64,000 nt of DNA from Bacteroidia bacterium (GTDB lineage Bacteria; Bacteroidota; Bacteroidia; Flavobacteriales; Flavobacteriaceae). The position numbers were made by a program, and so were the translations under genes. Positions 1-8,731 of the stretch are shown in pieces. Numbering within the stretch: the first letter of the stretch is position 1; each line of letters starts with the position of its first letter. The DNA is taken from assembly GCA_030427735.1 (NCBI GenBank), contig JAUIBP010000004.1, positions 124,001-188,000 of the forward strand, read 5' to 3'. The notes under the pieces were generated by a model. It saw only the letters and a program-made list of their open reading frames with translations. It was not told the origin of the DNA and did no database searches.

Positions 1-228
1 CCAACCTTGTACATTAACCGTTTAGAGCGTTTATACGACTTGGCGCGTATGGTGTATGTAGACCATATTAAAGGTGATAACGAAGAAATCTTATTGCGTA
101 AAATAGGAATAGGATTAGGTTTTTCGCCAGAAAACGTAAAGTACGTAGTCGATAAAGCTTTAACTTTAGTATCTAACGGTGTAGATTTAGATACATTTAT
201 AGAAGAAATAAAAATGATGAACCGCTAG
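1..228 (+). CDS. TerB-like protein, C-terminal fragment
   Basis: The gene runs in from the left edge, so only its last 75 codons are present (frame 1, no start visible). The visible part is a helical, charged segment with a YDLARMVYVDH stretch and a C-terminal DLDTFIEEIK motif. This resembles the end of the small TerB-type tellurite-resistance-like proteins common in Flavobacteriaceae, whose biochemical role is not established. It is followed 25 bases later by a hairpin terminator shared with the convergent fbp gene. The family call is from recognition of the sequence only. Confidence 0.6.
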   Translation, partial: PTLYINRLERLYDLARMVYVDHIKGDNEEILLRKIGIGLGFSPENVKYVVDKALTLVSNGVDLDTFIEEIKMMNR

Positions 229-252
229 GTTTGTCCTCTATTATTAGATATT

Positions 253-283
253 AAAAAAGCGACCCAAAAGGTCGCTTTTTTTT
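253..283. terminator. Bidirectional intrinsic terminator
   Basis: A 12-bp stem (253-264 with 270-281) around a 5-base loop, with a GCGACC/GGTCGC core flanked by A and T runs on both sides. It lies between the convergent TerB-like gene and fbp and can stop transcription in both directions. Confidence 0.85.
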
Positions 284-298
284 ACACTTAAAAATTAT

Positions 299-1306
299 TT
301 ATTTGGCATTGCGCATAAATTCTTCGGCTTTTTCAACCATGTGTTTACTGCCACAAATAAACGGTACACGTTCGTGTAGCTCGGTAGGTTGAATGTCTAA
401 AATACGCTGAAAACCATCGCTAGCCTTACCGTTGGCTTGTTCTGCTAAAAAAGCCATTGGGTTGCATTCGTATAATAATCGTAGTTTTCCTTTTTCGTTT
501 TTAGAACTTTTTGGGTATAAATAAATACCACCTTTAATCATGTTTCTGTGAAAGTCTGATACTAACGAGCCAATATATCGCGAAGTATATGGGCGGTCGC
601 CTTCTTCCATCTGGCAATATTTTATGTAATCTTTAATGCCTTGTGGAAAATGAATGTAATTACCTTCGTTACAAGAATAAATTCGGCCATCTAACGGAAA
701 GCTCATGTCTGGATGCGACAGGTAAAAGGTGCCTATCGCTGGGTTTAGGGTAAATCCGTTAACACCCGCTCCTGTGGTATACACCAACATGGTAGAGGTA
801 CCATAAACAACATAGCCAGCGGCTACTTGCTGATTCCCTTTTTGTAAAAAATCATCAATGGTTACAGGGCTTCCTACGGGGGTAACACGGCGGTATACCG
901 AAAAAATAGTCCCTACAGATACATTAACATCAATATTAGAAGAGCCATCTAATGGATCTATTAAAACAACATATTTGTTGCCGTTATTGGAGTCTTGACT
1001 GTTAATGCTAATAAAATCGTCTTCTTCTTCGCTGGCAATACCACAAACAATATTTCTATTGGTTAAGGTCTGTATAAATTTGTCGTTGGCGTAAACGTCT
1101 AATTTTTGTTGGTCTTCGCCTTGAATGTTCACTTCTCCAGCAGCACCAATAATATCTACTAATCCTGCTTTGTTTACTTCGTGGTTTACTACTTTAGCTG
1201 CTAATCGTATAGAGTTTATTAATCTGGATAATTCTCCCGAAGAGTATCTAAAGGCAGCTTGGTTTTCGATGATAAACTCACCGAGGGTTTTGTTTTTTTG
1301 ACTCAT
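299..1306 (-). CDS. fbp: Class I fructose-1,6-bisphosphatase
   Basis: Hydrolyses fructose-1,6-bisphosphate to fructose-6-phosphate in gluconeogenesis; a cytoplasmic metal-dependent enzyme. The FBPase I signatures are present: [19 protein letters not shown] for metal and phosphate binding, and a GGIYLYP segment near the active site. I place the start at 1306 ([11 protein letters not shown]), giving 335 residues, the usual length. The open frame continues upstream to 1330, but that ATG lies on a near-consensus promoter element (GATATTTG on the minus strand, 1328-1335), and the extra residues are not typical of the family. It is transcribed alone, divergent from the acetyltransferase operon and convergent with the TerB-like gene. 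Confidence 0.93.
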   Translation of the reverse strand: MSQKNKTLGEFIIENQAAFRYSSGELSRLINSIRLAAKVVNHEVNKAGLVDIIGAAGEVNIQGEDQQKLDVYANDKFIQTLTNRNIVCGIASEEEDDFISINSQDSNNGNKYVVLIDPLDGSSNIDVNVSVGTIFSVYRRVTPVGSPVTIDDFLQKGNQQVAAGYVVYGTSTMLVYTTGAGVNGFTLNPAIGTFYLSHPDMSFPLDGRIYSCNEGNYIHFPQGIKDYIKYCQMEEGDRPYTSRYIGSLVSDFHRNMIKGGIYLYPKSSKNEKGKLRLLYECNPMAFLAEQANGKASDGFQRILDIQPTELHERVPFICGSKHMVEKAEEFMRNAK

Positions 1307-1327
1307 TAATTGTGATGTTGGTTGGTA

Positions 1328-1335
1328 CAAATATC
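1328..1335 (-). promoter_or_regulatory. Promoter -7 element of fbp
   Basis: Minus-strand GATATTTG, 7 of 8 matches to the Bacteroidota TAnnTTTG element, 21 bases before the ATG at 1306. It argues for the shorter fbp start. Confidence 0.45.
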
Positions 1336-1392
1336 GTGTTTTTTACGAAACTACAACGTTTGAAATGCAATTAAAATCCACTCAATTTTCTA

Positions 1393-1400
1393 TATCTTTG
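1393..1400 (+). promoter_or_regulatory. Promoter -7 element of the GNAT-lysC-acyltransferase operon
   Basis: TATCTTTG matches TAnnTTTG fully and lies 18 bases before the ATG at 1419. It falls inside the longer open frame that begins at 1365, so it supports the start at 1419. Confidence 0.6.
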
Positions 1401-1418
1401 CAGGCACAAAACAAGATT

Positions 1419-1898
1419 ATGGATTTTAAAATTAGAGCGGCAAAAAAAGAAGATATCTCAGGAATTCTTCAATTGATTAACGAATTGGCAATTTTTGAAA
1501 ACGAACCCGATGCGGTAGAAGTAACTGCTAGCGATTTAGAACGCGATGGTTTTGGAGATGCGCCGCTTTTTATCTGTTTTGTTGCCGAGGTAGCTGCTGG
1601 TATAAAAGGCATTGCTTTGGTGTACAATAGATATTCTACTTGGAAAGGCCCAATCATTCATTTAGAAGATTTAATTGTAAATGAAGCGTATCGCGGCACA
1701 GGTATTGGCTCGGCTTTGTTAGACGAAGTTGTTAAATACGGCCATAGTCGTGGCGCTAAGCGCATTAATTGGGAAGTTTTAGATTGGAACGAAAGTGCTA
1801 TTTCGTTTTACGAAAGCAAAGGAGCACGCGTGTTGCGAGATTGGGATGTTGTGCATCTGGACGAGCAAGCCATTCGGGCCTACGTAGATAAACTATAA
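1419..1898 (+). CDS. GNAT-family N-acetyltransferase (diamine/polyamine type)
   Basis: A 159-residue GNAT protein. The acetyl-CoA binding motif RGTGIGSALLDEV lies near residue 90, preceded by the beta-strand HLEDLIVNEAY and followed by NESAISFYESKGA, a pattern resembling the spermidine/spermine acetyltransferase-like (SSAT) subgroup. Substrate is a guess: a polyamine or lysine-like amine. The start at 1419 is preferred over the in-frame ATG at 1365 because a promoter element lies between them. The stop is one base from the start of the aspartate kinase, so the two are co-transcribed. Confidence 0.85.
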   Translation: MDFKIRAAKKEDISGILQLINELAIFENEPDAVEVTASDLERDGFGDAPLFICFVAEVAAGIKGIALVYNRYSTWKGPIIHLEDLIVNEAYRGTGIGSALLDEVVKYGHSRGAKRINWEVLDWNESAISFYESKGARVLRDWDVVHLDEQAIRAYVDKL

Positions 1899-1899
1899 T

Positions 1900-3150
1900 A
1901 TGAAGGTTTTTAAATTTGGTGGTGCTTCTGTTAAAGATGCTCAAGCTGTAAAAAACCTTGGCACTATTGTAAAGCATTATGGAAGTAACGATACTTTAAT
2001 TGTAGTATCGGCTATGGGTAAAACTACGAATGCTTTAGAGGCGGTAGTAAACCAGTATGCAAACGGTGGTCAAGGGCTACAAGCGGCCTTACAAGTTGTA
2101 AAACAGTATCATAAACAAATTATTTTGGAGTTGTTTTTAAGCGAGGCGCATCCTGCAATGCTTCAATTTGAAACTACTTATAAAGCACTGCTTCAATTTT
2201 TAGAAACAAATACCAACACCAATTACGATTTTAGTTACGACCAAATTATTCATTATGGCGAATTGTTTTCGACCCAAATTATTGGTCATTTTCTCAATCA
2301 AATAGATCTCGAAGTAAGTTGGTTAGATGCCCGAAATTATATTAAAACCAATGCAAATTATCGTCGCGCTTTAGTAGATATGCAGGTTACAGAGCGCCTT
2401 ATTTTGCCCTTAGCGGAAACTGGCAAGCTTATGGTAACACAAGGCTTTATAGCCAGTAATGCTGAAGGGTTTACTACAACTTTAGGGCGCGAAGGCAGCG
2501 ATTATACTGCAGCCATTTTTGGCGCATGCTTGCAGGCCGAAAGTGTTACTATTTGGAAAGATGTGCCCGGGGTATTAAATGCCGATCCGCGATATTTTGA
2601 AGCGCCAGAGTTATTAGAGCGCATGTCGTATAACGAGGCCATAGAGCTGGCATTTTATGGCGCTTCGGTAATGCACCCAAAAACCTTACAACCCTTGCAG
2701 CAAAAGGCTATTCCGTTGCATGTAAAGTCGTTTTTAAATCCAGATGGTGTGGGTACTGTAGTCCATACACAAGCTGGTATTCATCCGCAAGTGCCTTGTT
2801 ATATTGTAAAGAAAAACCAGATGTTAATACAGTTGTCATCTTTAGATTTTTCATACATTGTAGAGGAAAATATTAGCGACATTTTTAGACTATTGCATCA
2901 TTTTAAAATGAAAGTTGATGTCATTCAGAATTCAGCCATCACATTTTCGGTTTGTGTAGACGATCTTTACAATACATTACAAGACGTGGTAGCACATTTG
3001 CAACAGAAGTTTAAAGTGCAATACACCACCAATGTGGCGCTTTATACAGTGAGGCATTACAATACCCAAGCCATTGCTTTAATAGAAAGCAACAAAACCA
3101 TTTTATTAAAACAACGGTCGCAAGACACATTACAAATAGTAACTCAATAA
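1900..3150 (+). CDS. lysC: Aspartate kinase
   Basis: Phosphorylates aspartate to aspartyl-4-phosphate, the first step to lysine, threonine, methionine and diaminopimelate. The N-terminal MKVFKFGGASV nucleotide-binding motif, the VVSAMGKTT turn and the kinase motif LGREGSDYTA near residue 195 are all present. The C-terminal part (from about residue 300) looks like ACT regulatory domains, though divergent. At 416 residues it is a monofunctional kinase with no homoserine dehydrogenase fused. It sits one base after the GNAT gene and 22 bases before the acyltransferase gene. Confidence 0.93.
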   Translation: MKVFKFGGASVKDAQAVKNLGTIVKHYGSNDTLIVVSAMGKTTNALEAVVNQYANGGQGLQAALQVVKQYHKQIILELFLSEAHPAMLQFETTYKALLQFLETNTNTNYDFSYDQIIHYGELFSTQIIGHFLNQIDLEVSWLDARNYIKTNANYRRALVDMQVTERLILPLAETGKLMVTQGFIASNAEGFTTTLGREGSDYTAAIFGACLQAESVTIWKDVPGVLNADPRYFEAPELLERMSYNEAIELAFYGASVMHPKTLQPLQQKAIPLHVKSFLNPDGVGTVVHTQAGIHPQVPCYIVKKNQMLIQLSSLDFSYIVEENISDIFRLLHHFKMKVDVIQNSAITFSVCVDDLYNTLQDVVAHLQQKFKVQYTTNVALYTVRHYNTQAIALIESNKTILLKQRSQDTLQIVTQ

Positions 3151-3159
3151 ACAATTTAC

Positions 3160-3167
3160 TACATTTG
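3160..3167 (+). promoter_or_regulatory. Possible internal promoter before the acyltransferase gene
   Basis: TACATTTG matches TAnnTTTG but ends only five bases before the ATG at 3173, so a transcript from it would be nearly leaderless. No clear -33 element is visible. Confidence 0.25.
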
Positions 3168-3172
3168 CTATC

Positions 3173-5002
3173 ATGGCAAAACACGACAAAAAAGTATTAG
3201 TAACAGCAAGTGAAGTGGCCCAAGCTATTAATTTAGAGAAATATGGATTTCTGGGTACTTTTATGGGGTGGAGCTTAATGAAGCTTTTAAGGATATCTAA
3301 ATTAAATACCTTTTATCAAGAGAACAATCATTTAGAGGGTATTGCTTTTCTAGATCGTATTTTAGATGAATTCGATATTAAATTCGAAATTCCAGAGGAA
3401 GACTTAAAACGTTTGCCAAAAGATGGCGCTTACATTACGGTGTCTAATCATCCTTTAGGTGGTATTGATGGTATTTTATTGCTAAAATTAATGTTAGAGC
3501 AGCGCGCCGATTTTAAAATTATAGCTAATTTTTTATTGCATCGCGTAGCACCATTAAAACCTTACATTATGCCTGTAAATCCTTTCGAGGATCGCAAGGA
3601 TGTAAAATCTAGCGTCGCAGGGTTTAAAAATGCATTGTTGCATTTAAAAGAAGGGCATCCGTTAGGTGTATTTCCTGCGGGCGAGGTTTCGACATATCGT
3701 GAAGGAAAATTAGTGGTAGACAAACCTTGGGAAGCAGCAGCGTTAAAATTGGTAAAACGTGCCGAAGTACCTGTGGTACCTATTTATTTTCACGCCAAAA
3801 ACAGTAAATTGTTTTACAGATTGTCTCAGCTTAACGACACTTTGCGAACAGCTAAATTACCGTCGGAAATGCTTACGCAAAAGCGTCGTGTTATAAAAGT
3901 GCGTATAGGAAAACCCATACCGGTAGCCGATCAGAAAGAGTATGCGACTTTGCATGAATACTCGGAGTTTTTAAGGCGAAAAACCTATATGTTGGCCAAT
4001 GTTTTTGAAGACAAATCTAAAATATTAAATAGCTTATCGTCTACTTTAAAAACCACTAAATTACCGAAACGTATTGTTACACCTGTCGATACCATTTTGA
4101 TGAACGAAGAGGTTGAACAGTTACGTGCTGCCGATTGCAGGTTATTGCAAAGTAAAAATTACGAAGTCTTTTTGGCTACAACAGATCAAATACCAAATGT
4201 ACTGCGCGAGATAGGACGTTTACGGGAAATTACTTTTAGAGCTGTAGGCGAAGGGACTAATGAATCGATCGATTTAGATAAATTTGACACCTATTATCAT
4301 CACATGTTTTTATGGGACGACGATCAAAAAGTAATCGCTGGAGCATACCGTATGGGGTTAGGCGCGCAGATTTATAAAAAATACGGAATAGACGGATTTT
4401 ATCTTCAAGATTTATTTCGTTTCGAGCCAGAATTGCATAAAATGATGAGCGAATCTATAGAAATGGGACGCGCGTTTATTGTAAAGGAATTTCAGCTCAA
4501 GCCTATGCCATTATTTTTATTGTGGCGTGGCATCGTACATACCACACTGCGTTATCCAGAACATAAATATTTAATTGGTGGCGTAAGTATTAGCAATCAG
4601 TTTTCTAATTTTTCGAAATCCTTAATGATTGAGTTTATGAAATCACATTATTACGATCCTTACGTGGCGCAATATGTACACCCAAAAAAGGAATTTAAAG
4701 TGAAGCTGAAGGATGCCGATAAAGATTTTGTTTTTGATGCTACCGAAGCCGATTTAAATAAGTTCGATAAGATTATTGATGAGGTAGAACCTGGGAATTT
4801 AAGATTGCCTGTATTGCTTAAAAAATACATTAAACAAAATGCCAGATTAGTGGCTTTTAACGTAGACCCTTTGTTTAATAATGCGGTTGATGGTTTAATG
4901 TATATAAAAATAGCCGATTTGCCAGAAAGTACTGTGCGCCCTGTTATGGAAGAATTTCAAGAAGAACTGGAGCGTAAGTTTTCTGGGAATGGTGAGACTT
5001 AA
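3173..5002 (+). CDS. Fused PlsC/GNAT acyltransferase (OlsF-like amino-acid lipid synthase)
   Basis: A 609-residue two-domain protein. Residues about 85-260 form a PlsC-type O-acyltransferase with SNHPLGGIDG (91-100) and FPAGE (168-172). Residues about 340-520 form a hemolysin/OlsB-type N-acyltransferase domain with MGRAFIVKEFQ. Fused proteins of this type (OlsF, described from Serratia and Flavobacterium) make ornithine lipids in one polypeptide, while Bacteroides uses separate GlsA/GlsB for glycine lipids. The expected product is an N-acyl, O-acyl amino-acid membrane lipid; whether the head group is ornithine, glycine or another amino acid cannot be read from sequence. It is the last gene of the operon with aspartate kinase. 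Confidence 0.82.
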   Translation: MAKHDKKVLVTASEVAQAINLEKYGFLGTFMGWSLMKLLRISKLNTFYQENNHLEGIAFLDRILDEFDIKFEIPEEDLKRLPKDGAYITVSNHPLGGIDGILLLKLMLEQRADFKIIANFLLHRVAPLKPYIMPVNPFEDRKDVKSSVAGFKNALLHLKEGHPLGVFPAGEVSTYREGKLVVDKPWEAAALKLVKRAEVPVVPIYFHAKNSKLFYRLSQLNDTLRTAKLPSEMLTQKRRVIKVRIGKPIPVADQKEYATLHEYSEFLRRKTYMLANVFEDKSKILNSLSSTLKTTKLPKRIVTPVDTILMNEEVEQLRAADCRLLQSKNYEVFLATTDQIPNVLREIGRLREITFRAVGEGTNESIDLDKFDTYYHHMFLWDDDQKVIAGAYRMGLGAQIYKKYGIDGFYLQDLFRFEPELHKMMSESIEMGRAFIVKEFQLKPMPLFLLWRGIVHTTLRYPEHKYLIGGVSISNQFSNFSKSLMIEFMKSHYYDPYVAQYVHPKKEFKVKLKDADKDFVFDATEADLNKFDKIIDEVEPGNLRLPVLLKKYIKQNARLVAFNVDPLFNNAVDGLMYIKIADLPESTVRPVMEEFQEELERKFSGNGET

Positions 5003-5059
5003 TAAGATGTATTGGTTTCTATATTTTTAGATGATAATCAATCTAAAAAGAAATAAAAA

Positions 5060-5213
5060 AAGCTGTCCAAAAAGTTTTAAAGCGTCATTCTGTGCTTGCC
5101 ACAGAATCTCATCATAATAAAAATCAATAATTATGAGAATCTGAAATCGAAGATTCAACGACGTTAAATAAATTCAGATTGACGAAAAATTAATTTTTTA
5201 GACCTCTTTTTTG
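5060..5213. repeat. Dispersed palindromic repeat, copy 1
   Basis: An imperfect palindrome. The outer arms CGTCATTCTG and CAGATTGACG are inverted with one mismatch and continue outward into A/T-rich complementary arms. Internally there are nested inverted pairs: CATTCTGTG/CACAGAAT, TCATAAT/ATTATGA and GAATCT/AGATTC. A second copy with the same core lies at 45447-45573. Both copies sit between convergent genes. No coding capacity is visible. Confidence 0.8.
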
Positions 5214-5258
5214 GGTTTAATGAAGCTATTTTATGAATGTGCCTTTTTAGTTTAGAGC

Positions 5259-5308
5259 AAAAAAAAACCTTATTTCAATGCCAAGCTTTTGTTGGGAGAA
5301 ATAAGGTT
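5259..5308 (-). terminator. Intrinsic terminator for the minus-strand AlbA_2 gene
   Basis: Perfect 11-bp stem AACCTTATTTC/GAAATAAGGTT (5266-5276 with 5298-5308) and a plus-strand run of nine A, which is a U tract for minus-strand RNA. It lies about 120 bases after the stop at 5429. Confidence 0.75.
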
Positions 5309-5428
5309 AGTATTTAGTTATTGACTAATAGCAATACAAATATATAATATAATAGAGTAGTTATAGAGAGAGTTATATAGTTGGTATAAAAAATTATATA
5401 GTTGGTAGGCTATTTTGTATAGTTAAAA

Positions 5429-6562
5429 TTAGCTATACTTCACCTTGCGTAAAATCCTTAAAGATTCCTTGTATAATTGGTAGATGTCCTCGCTGTAATT
5501 TTTTAAGTAGGGTTTAATATCGTGCAGTTTGTTTAGTGCTTGCGGGAAATCGTTTAAGTAGCAAATAAGATAGGTGGCAGGCAGGTTTTTTAGATCGGCA
5601 TGTTCATTTTTACTTAATGTTAATCCTTTTTTTAATTTGTTGAAAATGGCATTGTTGCTATTGTAAATATGATGCAGTACTTTTTTATCGAATAAAGGTG
5701 GTTTAAACAGTAATTTCGTGTGTATTTGGTAACTGGCATTTTCGTTAAAACTGATGTTTGTTTCTTCAAGTGGGTAGTAGCTGTATGAGTTCTGAAGTCC
5801 TAAATGAACATATTCTATGATATTAAAAGCATCGTCTGTTATAGTTATGGCGACTTCATCTAATTCCGAAAAAAATAAACGCACCTGTTCGTTTATTAAT
5901 TCTATATCTACCCTAGAGAAATAGGTTTTGTCTTTAACCACTTTTTTTTGTCCTGCCCAGCAAATAACAAAATACTCTTTAAACACGCGGTATTCAGGAT
6001 GATAATCTTTTCGTTTTTTTAAAAAGTCGAAAACACCATTTAAAGTATATTCTATATTGTTTTGCGCATGGTTTTCTATGGCTTCAACAATTTTAGAATT
6101 TACATCTTTTAATGTAATGTCGAATACCTTGGGCATGCTTATACTGCCATCTCTAAAAAATACAGAACCGCCGTAATATTTCCAGATATTTTTTTTTAAC
6201 GAGGTAATTTTATTGTTGGCCCTAATGGTTACTAAACCAACAACTTTATCGTCTGGTAAATGTGGGAACGGAATGTTTTCGTATTGTACAATTGGCGGAT
6301 GGGTAAGATAGGCGTTAATGAGGTTTTGAATTTTGCTATCATCAAAAAAATCGACACCTATAATTGTGTTGTCTTCATCTTCAACCCCAATCACAATAAA
6401 CGAATTGTTGTTGGGGTTGCTGTTAGATAGTGCACAAATGTGTTTTAAGAATTTGGCTTTACCTTCTTTTTCACTAATATCAATTTTGCGCTTTTTATCA
6501 TAAAAACTATTTTCGTCGTTGTGGGCCAATAGGTTTTTAATAAGAAGCCTTTTGTTAATCAT
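5429..6562 (-). CDS. AlbA_2 (Schlafen-type) domain protein
   Basis: A 377-residue protein whose first 150 residues match the AlbA_2 / Schlafen ATP-binding-like domain: an acidic SEKEGKAKFLKHICALSN helix followed by SFIVIGVEDEDNTIIGVD. These proteins are widespread predicted nucleic-acid-binding or regulatory proteins; here the C-terminal 200 residues show no domain I recognise and no winged helix is obvious. No signal peptide or membrane segment is present, so it is probably cytoplasmic. Its start is two bases from the stop of the upstream SDR gene, so the two form an operon. Confidence 0.7.
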   Translation of the reverse strand: MINKRLLIKNLLAHNDENSFYDKKRKIDISEKEGKAKFLKHICALSNSNPNNNSFIVIGVEDEDNTIIGVDFFDDSKIQNLINAYLTHPPIVQYENIPFPHLPDDKVVGLVTIRANNKITSLKKNIWKYYGGSVFFRDGSISMPKVFDITLKDVNSKIVEAIENHAQNNIEYTLNGVFDFLKKRKDYHPEYRVFKEYFVICWAGQKKVVKDKTYFSRVDIELINEQVRLFFSELDEVAITITDDAFNIIEYVHLGLQNSYSYYPLEETNISFNENASYQIHTKLLFKPPLFDKKVLHHIYNSNNAIFNKLKKGLTLSKNEHADLKNLPATYLICYLNDFPQALNKLHDIKPYLKNYSEDIYQLYKESLRILRKVKYS

Positions 6563-6563
6563 A

Positions 6564-7316
6564 TCAGTTTTTCTTTACAGTGGTAGAATTAGCTTGGGCT
6601 GTAGGGAATACCAAAAGGTCGGCAATGTTTACATGGTCTGGGCGACTTACCATAAAATAGATAATTTCTGCAATATCTTGCGCTTGTAAGGCATGAAAGC
6701 CGTTGTACACAGTGTCGGCAATAGGATCGCCTTTAAAACGTACTTTAGAAAATTCGGTTTCTACCAGTCCTGGATTTATAGCGCCTACTTTTATGCCATA
6801 GGGATTTAAATCTATGCGCATGCCTTCGGTTATAGCTAATACAGCATGTTTACTGCCGCAATATACGTTTCCGTTGGGATATACCTCTTTTCCTGCCGAA
6901 GAACCAATATTAATAATGTGCCCCGATTGCCTTGCTGTCATGCCAGGAATTATGGCTTTACTAACATATAATAAGCCTTTCACGTTAATATCCATCATGG
7001 CGTCCCAATCGTCTAAATTTCCAGTTTGTATTGGGTCTAGTCCGTGAGCATTACCTGCATTATTGATTAAAATGTCGATTTCGGAAAATGCTTCAGGTAG
7101 GGAATCTATGGCTTTTAAAGTTTGTGTTTTGTCTCTAACATCAAAATTTAAAATGTGCACATCGACCTCTTTCTCTAAAGCTTTTTTTATGGTTTGAAGA
7201 CGCTCCAAACGTCTGCCGCAAAGAATCAAGTCTATATTATGTTTGGCAAATTCATGTGCTGTAGCTCTTCCTATACCACTTGTTGCGCCCGTTATAAGAG
7301 CAATTTTATTTTTCAT
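6564..7316 (-). CDS. Short-chain dehydrogenase/reductase, YdfG-like
   Basis: A 250-residue classical SDR. It has the Rossmann motif TGATSGIGRATA (9-20), the NNAG motif and the catalytic YCGSK. The stretch GLVETEFSKVRFKGD is close to the NADP-dependent 3-hydroxy acid / L-allo-threonine dehydrogenase YdfG of Enterobacteria, so oxidation of a beta-hydroxy acid or reduction of a malonic semialdehyde-like substrate is likely. It is the first gene of a two-gene unit with the AlbA_2 protein; no clear -7 element was found upstream. Confidence 0.87.
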   Translation of the reverse strand: MKNKIALITGATSGIGRATAHEFAKHNIDLILCGRRLERLQTIKKALEKEVDVHILNFDVRDKTQTLKAIDSLPEAFSEIDILINNAGNAHGLDPIQTGNLDDWDAMMDINVKGLLYVSKAIIPGMTARQSGHIINIGSSAGKEVYPNGNVYCGSKHAVLAITEGMRIDLNPYGIKVGAINPGLVETEFSKVRFKGDPIADTVYNGFHALQAQDIAEIIYFMVSRPDHVNIADLLVFPTAQANSTTVKKN

Positions 7317-7654
7317 GTATTAAGAAATCTAATGATTTAGTTATAAAAATAATTATTACCAGTTAATAATGTAAACGATATGAGTTAATTATTATTGAAA
7401 ACAACATAAAAACTAAAAATAGTTAACGAAACATCCTTGTGCAATTTATGAGTTGTGCCAAGTGTAGGTTTTGATAAGAAATAATTGTTTGGTTATAAAA
7501 ACTGTTAATTTCTGTGTAATATTTTTAATAAAATTGGCATATTGTGCTGCTTTTTAATTTTTAACCAATTGTTAACAGCGACACAAGAAAAAAATTAACA
7601 ATTTGCAGGCTGTTAAATTGCTTAGTATATTCGAGGTTTTAAAAAAATACGATA
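7317..7654. other. Divergent intergenic control region
   Basis: 338 bases with no gene, separating the SDR and moxR operons. Apart from the moxR promoter it holds several TTAACA/TGTTAA half sites, including an inverted pair TTAACA-N10-TGTTAA (7595-7616) that spans the -33 element and a GTTAAC at 7571-7576. These could bind a regulator, but the region is very AT-rich and chance cannot be excluded. Confidence 0.5.
7602..7633 (+). promoter_or_regulatory. Promoter of the moxR-bat operon
   Basis: A -33 TTTG (7602-7605), a 20-base spacer and a -7 TATATTCG (7626-7633, one mismatch to TAnnTTTG), 21 bases before the moxR ATG. Spacing is that expected for the Bacteroidota primary sigma factor. Confidence 0.65.
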
Positions 7655-8656
7655 ATGGATAATACCACTACAATAGATATTAAATCGATTAATGAAAAGA
7701 TAGAAAGAGAAAGTGCTTTTGTAGACTTACTTACTTTAGAAATGAATAAAGTAATTGTTGGTCAAAAACACATGGTAGAACGCTTATTAATTGGGTTGTT
7801 GGGTCAAGGACATATTCTTTTAGAAGGGGTGCCTGGATTAGCAAAAACGCTTGCCATTAATACCCTGTCTAAAGCTATAAACGGAAGCTTTAGTCGTATA
7901 CAATTTACACCAGATTTATTACCTGCCGATGTTGTGGGAACCTTGATTTACAATATAAAAGACAACGATTTTTCAATTAAAAAAGGACCGATTTTTGCCA
8001 ATTTTGTTTTGGCAGACGAGATAAACAGGGCGCCTGCAAAAGTACAATCGGCGTTGTTAGAAGCCATGCAGGAAAAGCAAGTTACCATTGGCGACGAAAC
8101 ATTTATTTTAGATAAACCGTTTCTTGTTATGGCAACCCAAAACCCGGTCGAGCAAGAGGGTACCTATCCGTTACCAGAAGCTCAGGTAGACCGTTTTATG
8201 CTAAAAACGGTTATAGAATACCCTAAATTAGATGAAGAACAACTTATTGTTCGTGCTAATTTAAGCGGTTCGTTCGAGAAGGTAAATCCAGTAGTATCTA
8301 CAGAGCAAATATTAAGCGCGCAAAAAGCGGTTCGCGAAGTCTATATGGACGAAAAAATCGAGAAGTATATTCTAGATATTATTTTTGCAACCCGTTTTCC
8401 AGAGAAATACAGATTAGCAGATTTAAAACCTTTAATTTCTTTCGGAGCATCGCCTCGTGGTAGTATTAATTTAGCAACGGCAGCCAAGTGTTATGCGTTT
8501 ATTAAACGTAGAGGTTACGTTATTCCAGAAGATGTTCGCGCTGTAGTTTACGATGTATTACGCCATAGAATAGGAATTACTTACGAAGCCGAAGCAGAAA
8601 ATATCACTTCGGTAGATATAATTAACAAAATTGTTAATGAAATAGAAGTGCCTTAA
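7655..8656 (+). CDS. MoxR-family AAA+ ATPase
   Basis: A 333-residue MoxR ATPase with the P-loop-like GVPGLAKT, Walker B LADEINRAPAKVQSALLEAM and the sensor motif ATQNPVEQEGTYPLPEAQ. MoxR proteins act as chaperone-like ATPases that remodel von Willebrand factor A (VWA) partners. It heads an operon of DUF58, VWA, TPR and BatD/E proteins, the standard Bat layout, so its probable clients are BatA and BatB. It is preceded by a good Bacteroidota promoter and followed by a 75-base gap to the DUF58 gene. Confidence 0.93.
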   Translation: MDNTTTIDIKSINEKIERESAFVDLLTLEMNKVIVGQKHMVERLLIGLLGQGHILLEGVPGLAKTLAINTLSKAINGSFSRIQFTPDLLPADVVGTLIYNIKDNDFSIKKGPIFANFVLADEINRAPAKVQSALLEAMQEKQVTIGDETFILDKPFLVMATQNPVEQEGTYPLPEAQVDRFMLKTVIEYPKLDEEQLIVRANLSGSFEKVNPVVSTEQILSAQKAVREVYMDEKIEKYILDIIFATRFPEKYRLADLKPLISFGASPRGSINLATAAKCYAFIKRRGYVIPEDVRAVVYDVLRHRIGITYEAEAENITSVDIINKIVNEIEVP

Positions 8657-8731
8657 TTGTTTTTAATTTAGGAATGAAGCAGGACGTTTTTTTGATTATT
8701 ATTTCAAAAAAGCACAATCGTAAATTGAAAC

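Larger units (their letters stand above)
5003..5428. other. Gene-free convergent junction
   Basis: I see no gene in these 426 bases. They hold a dispersed palindromic repeat (about 5060-5213), a terminator for the minus-strand gene (5259-5308) and two direct copies of TTATATAGTTGGTA (5373-5386 and 5394-5407, 21 bases apart) just past the 3' end of the AlbA_2 gene. Confidence 0.7.

Noticed and set aside
1365-1418. Longer N-terminus for the GNAT protein
   Set aside because: The -7 promoter element at 1393-1400 lies inside it and the GNAT fold begins at the ATG at 1419.
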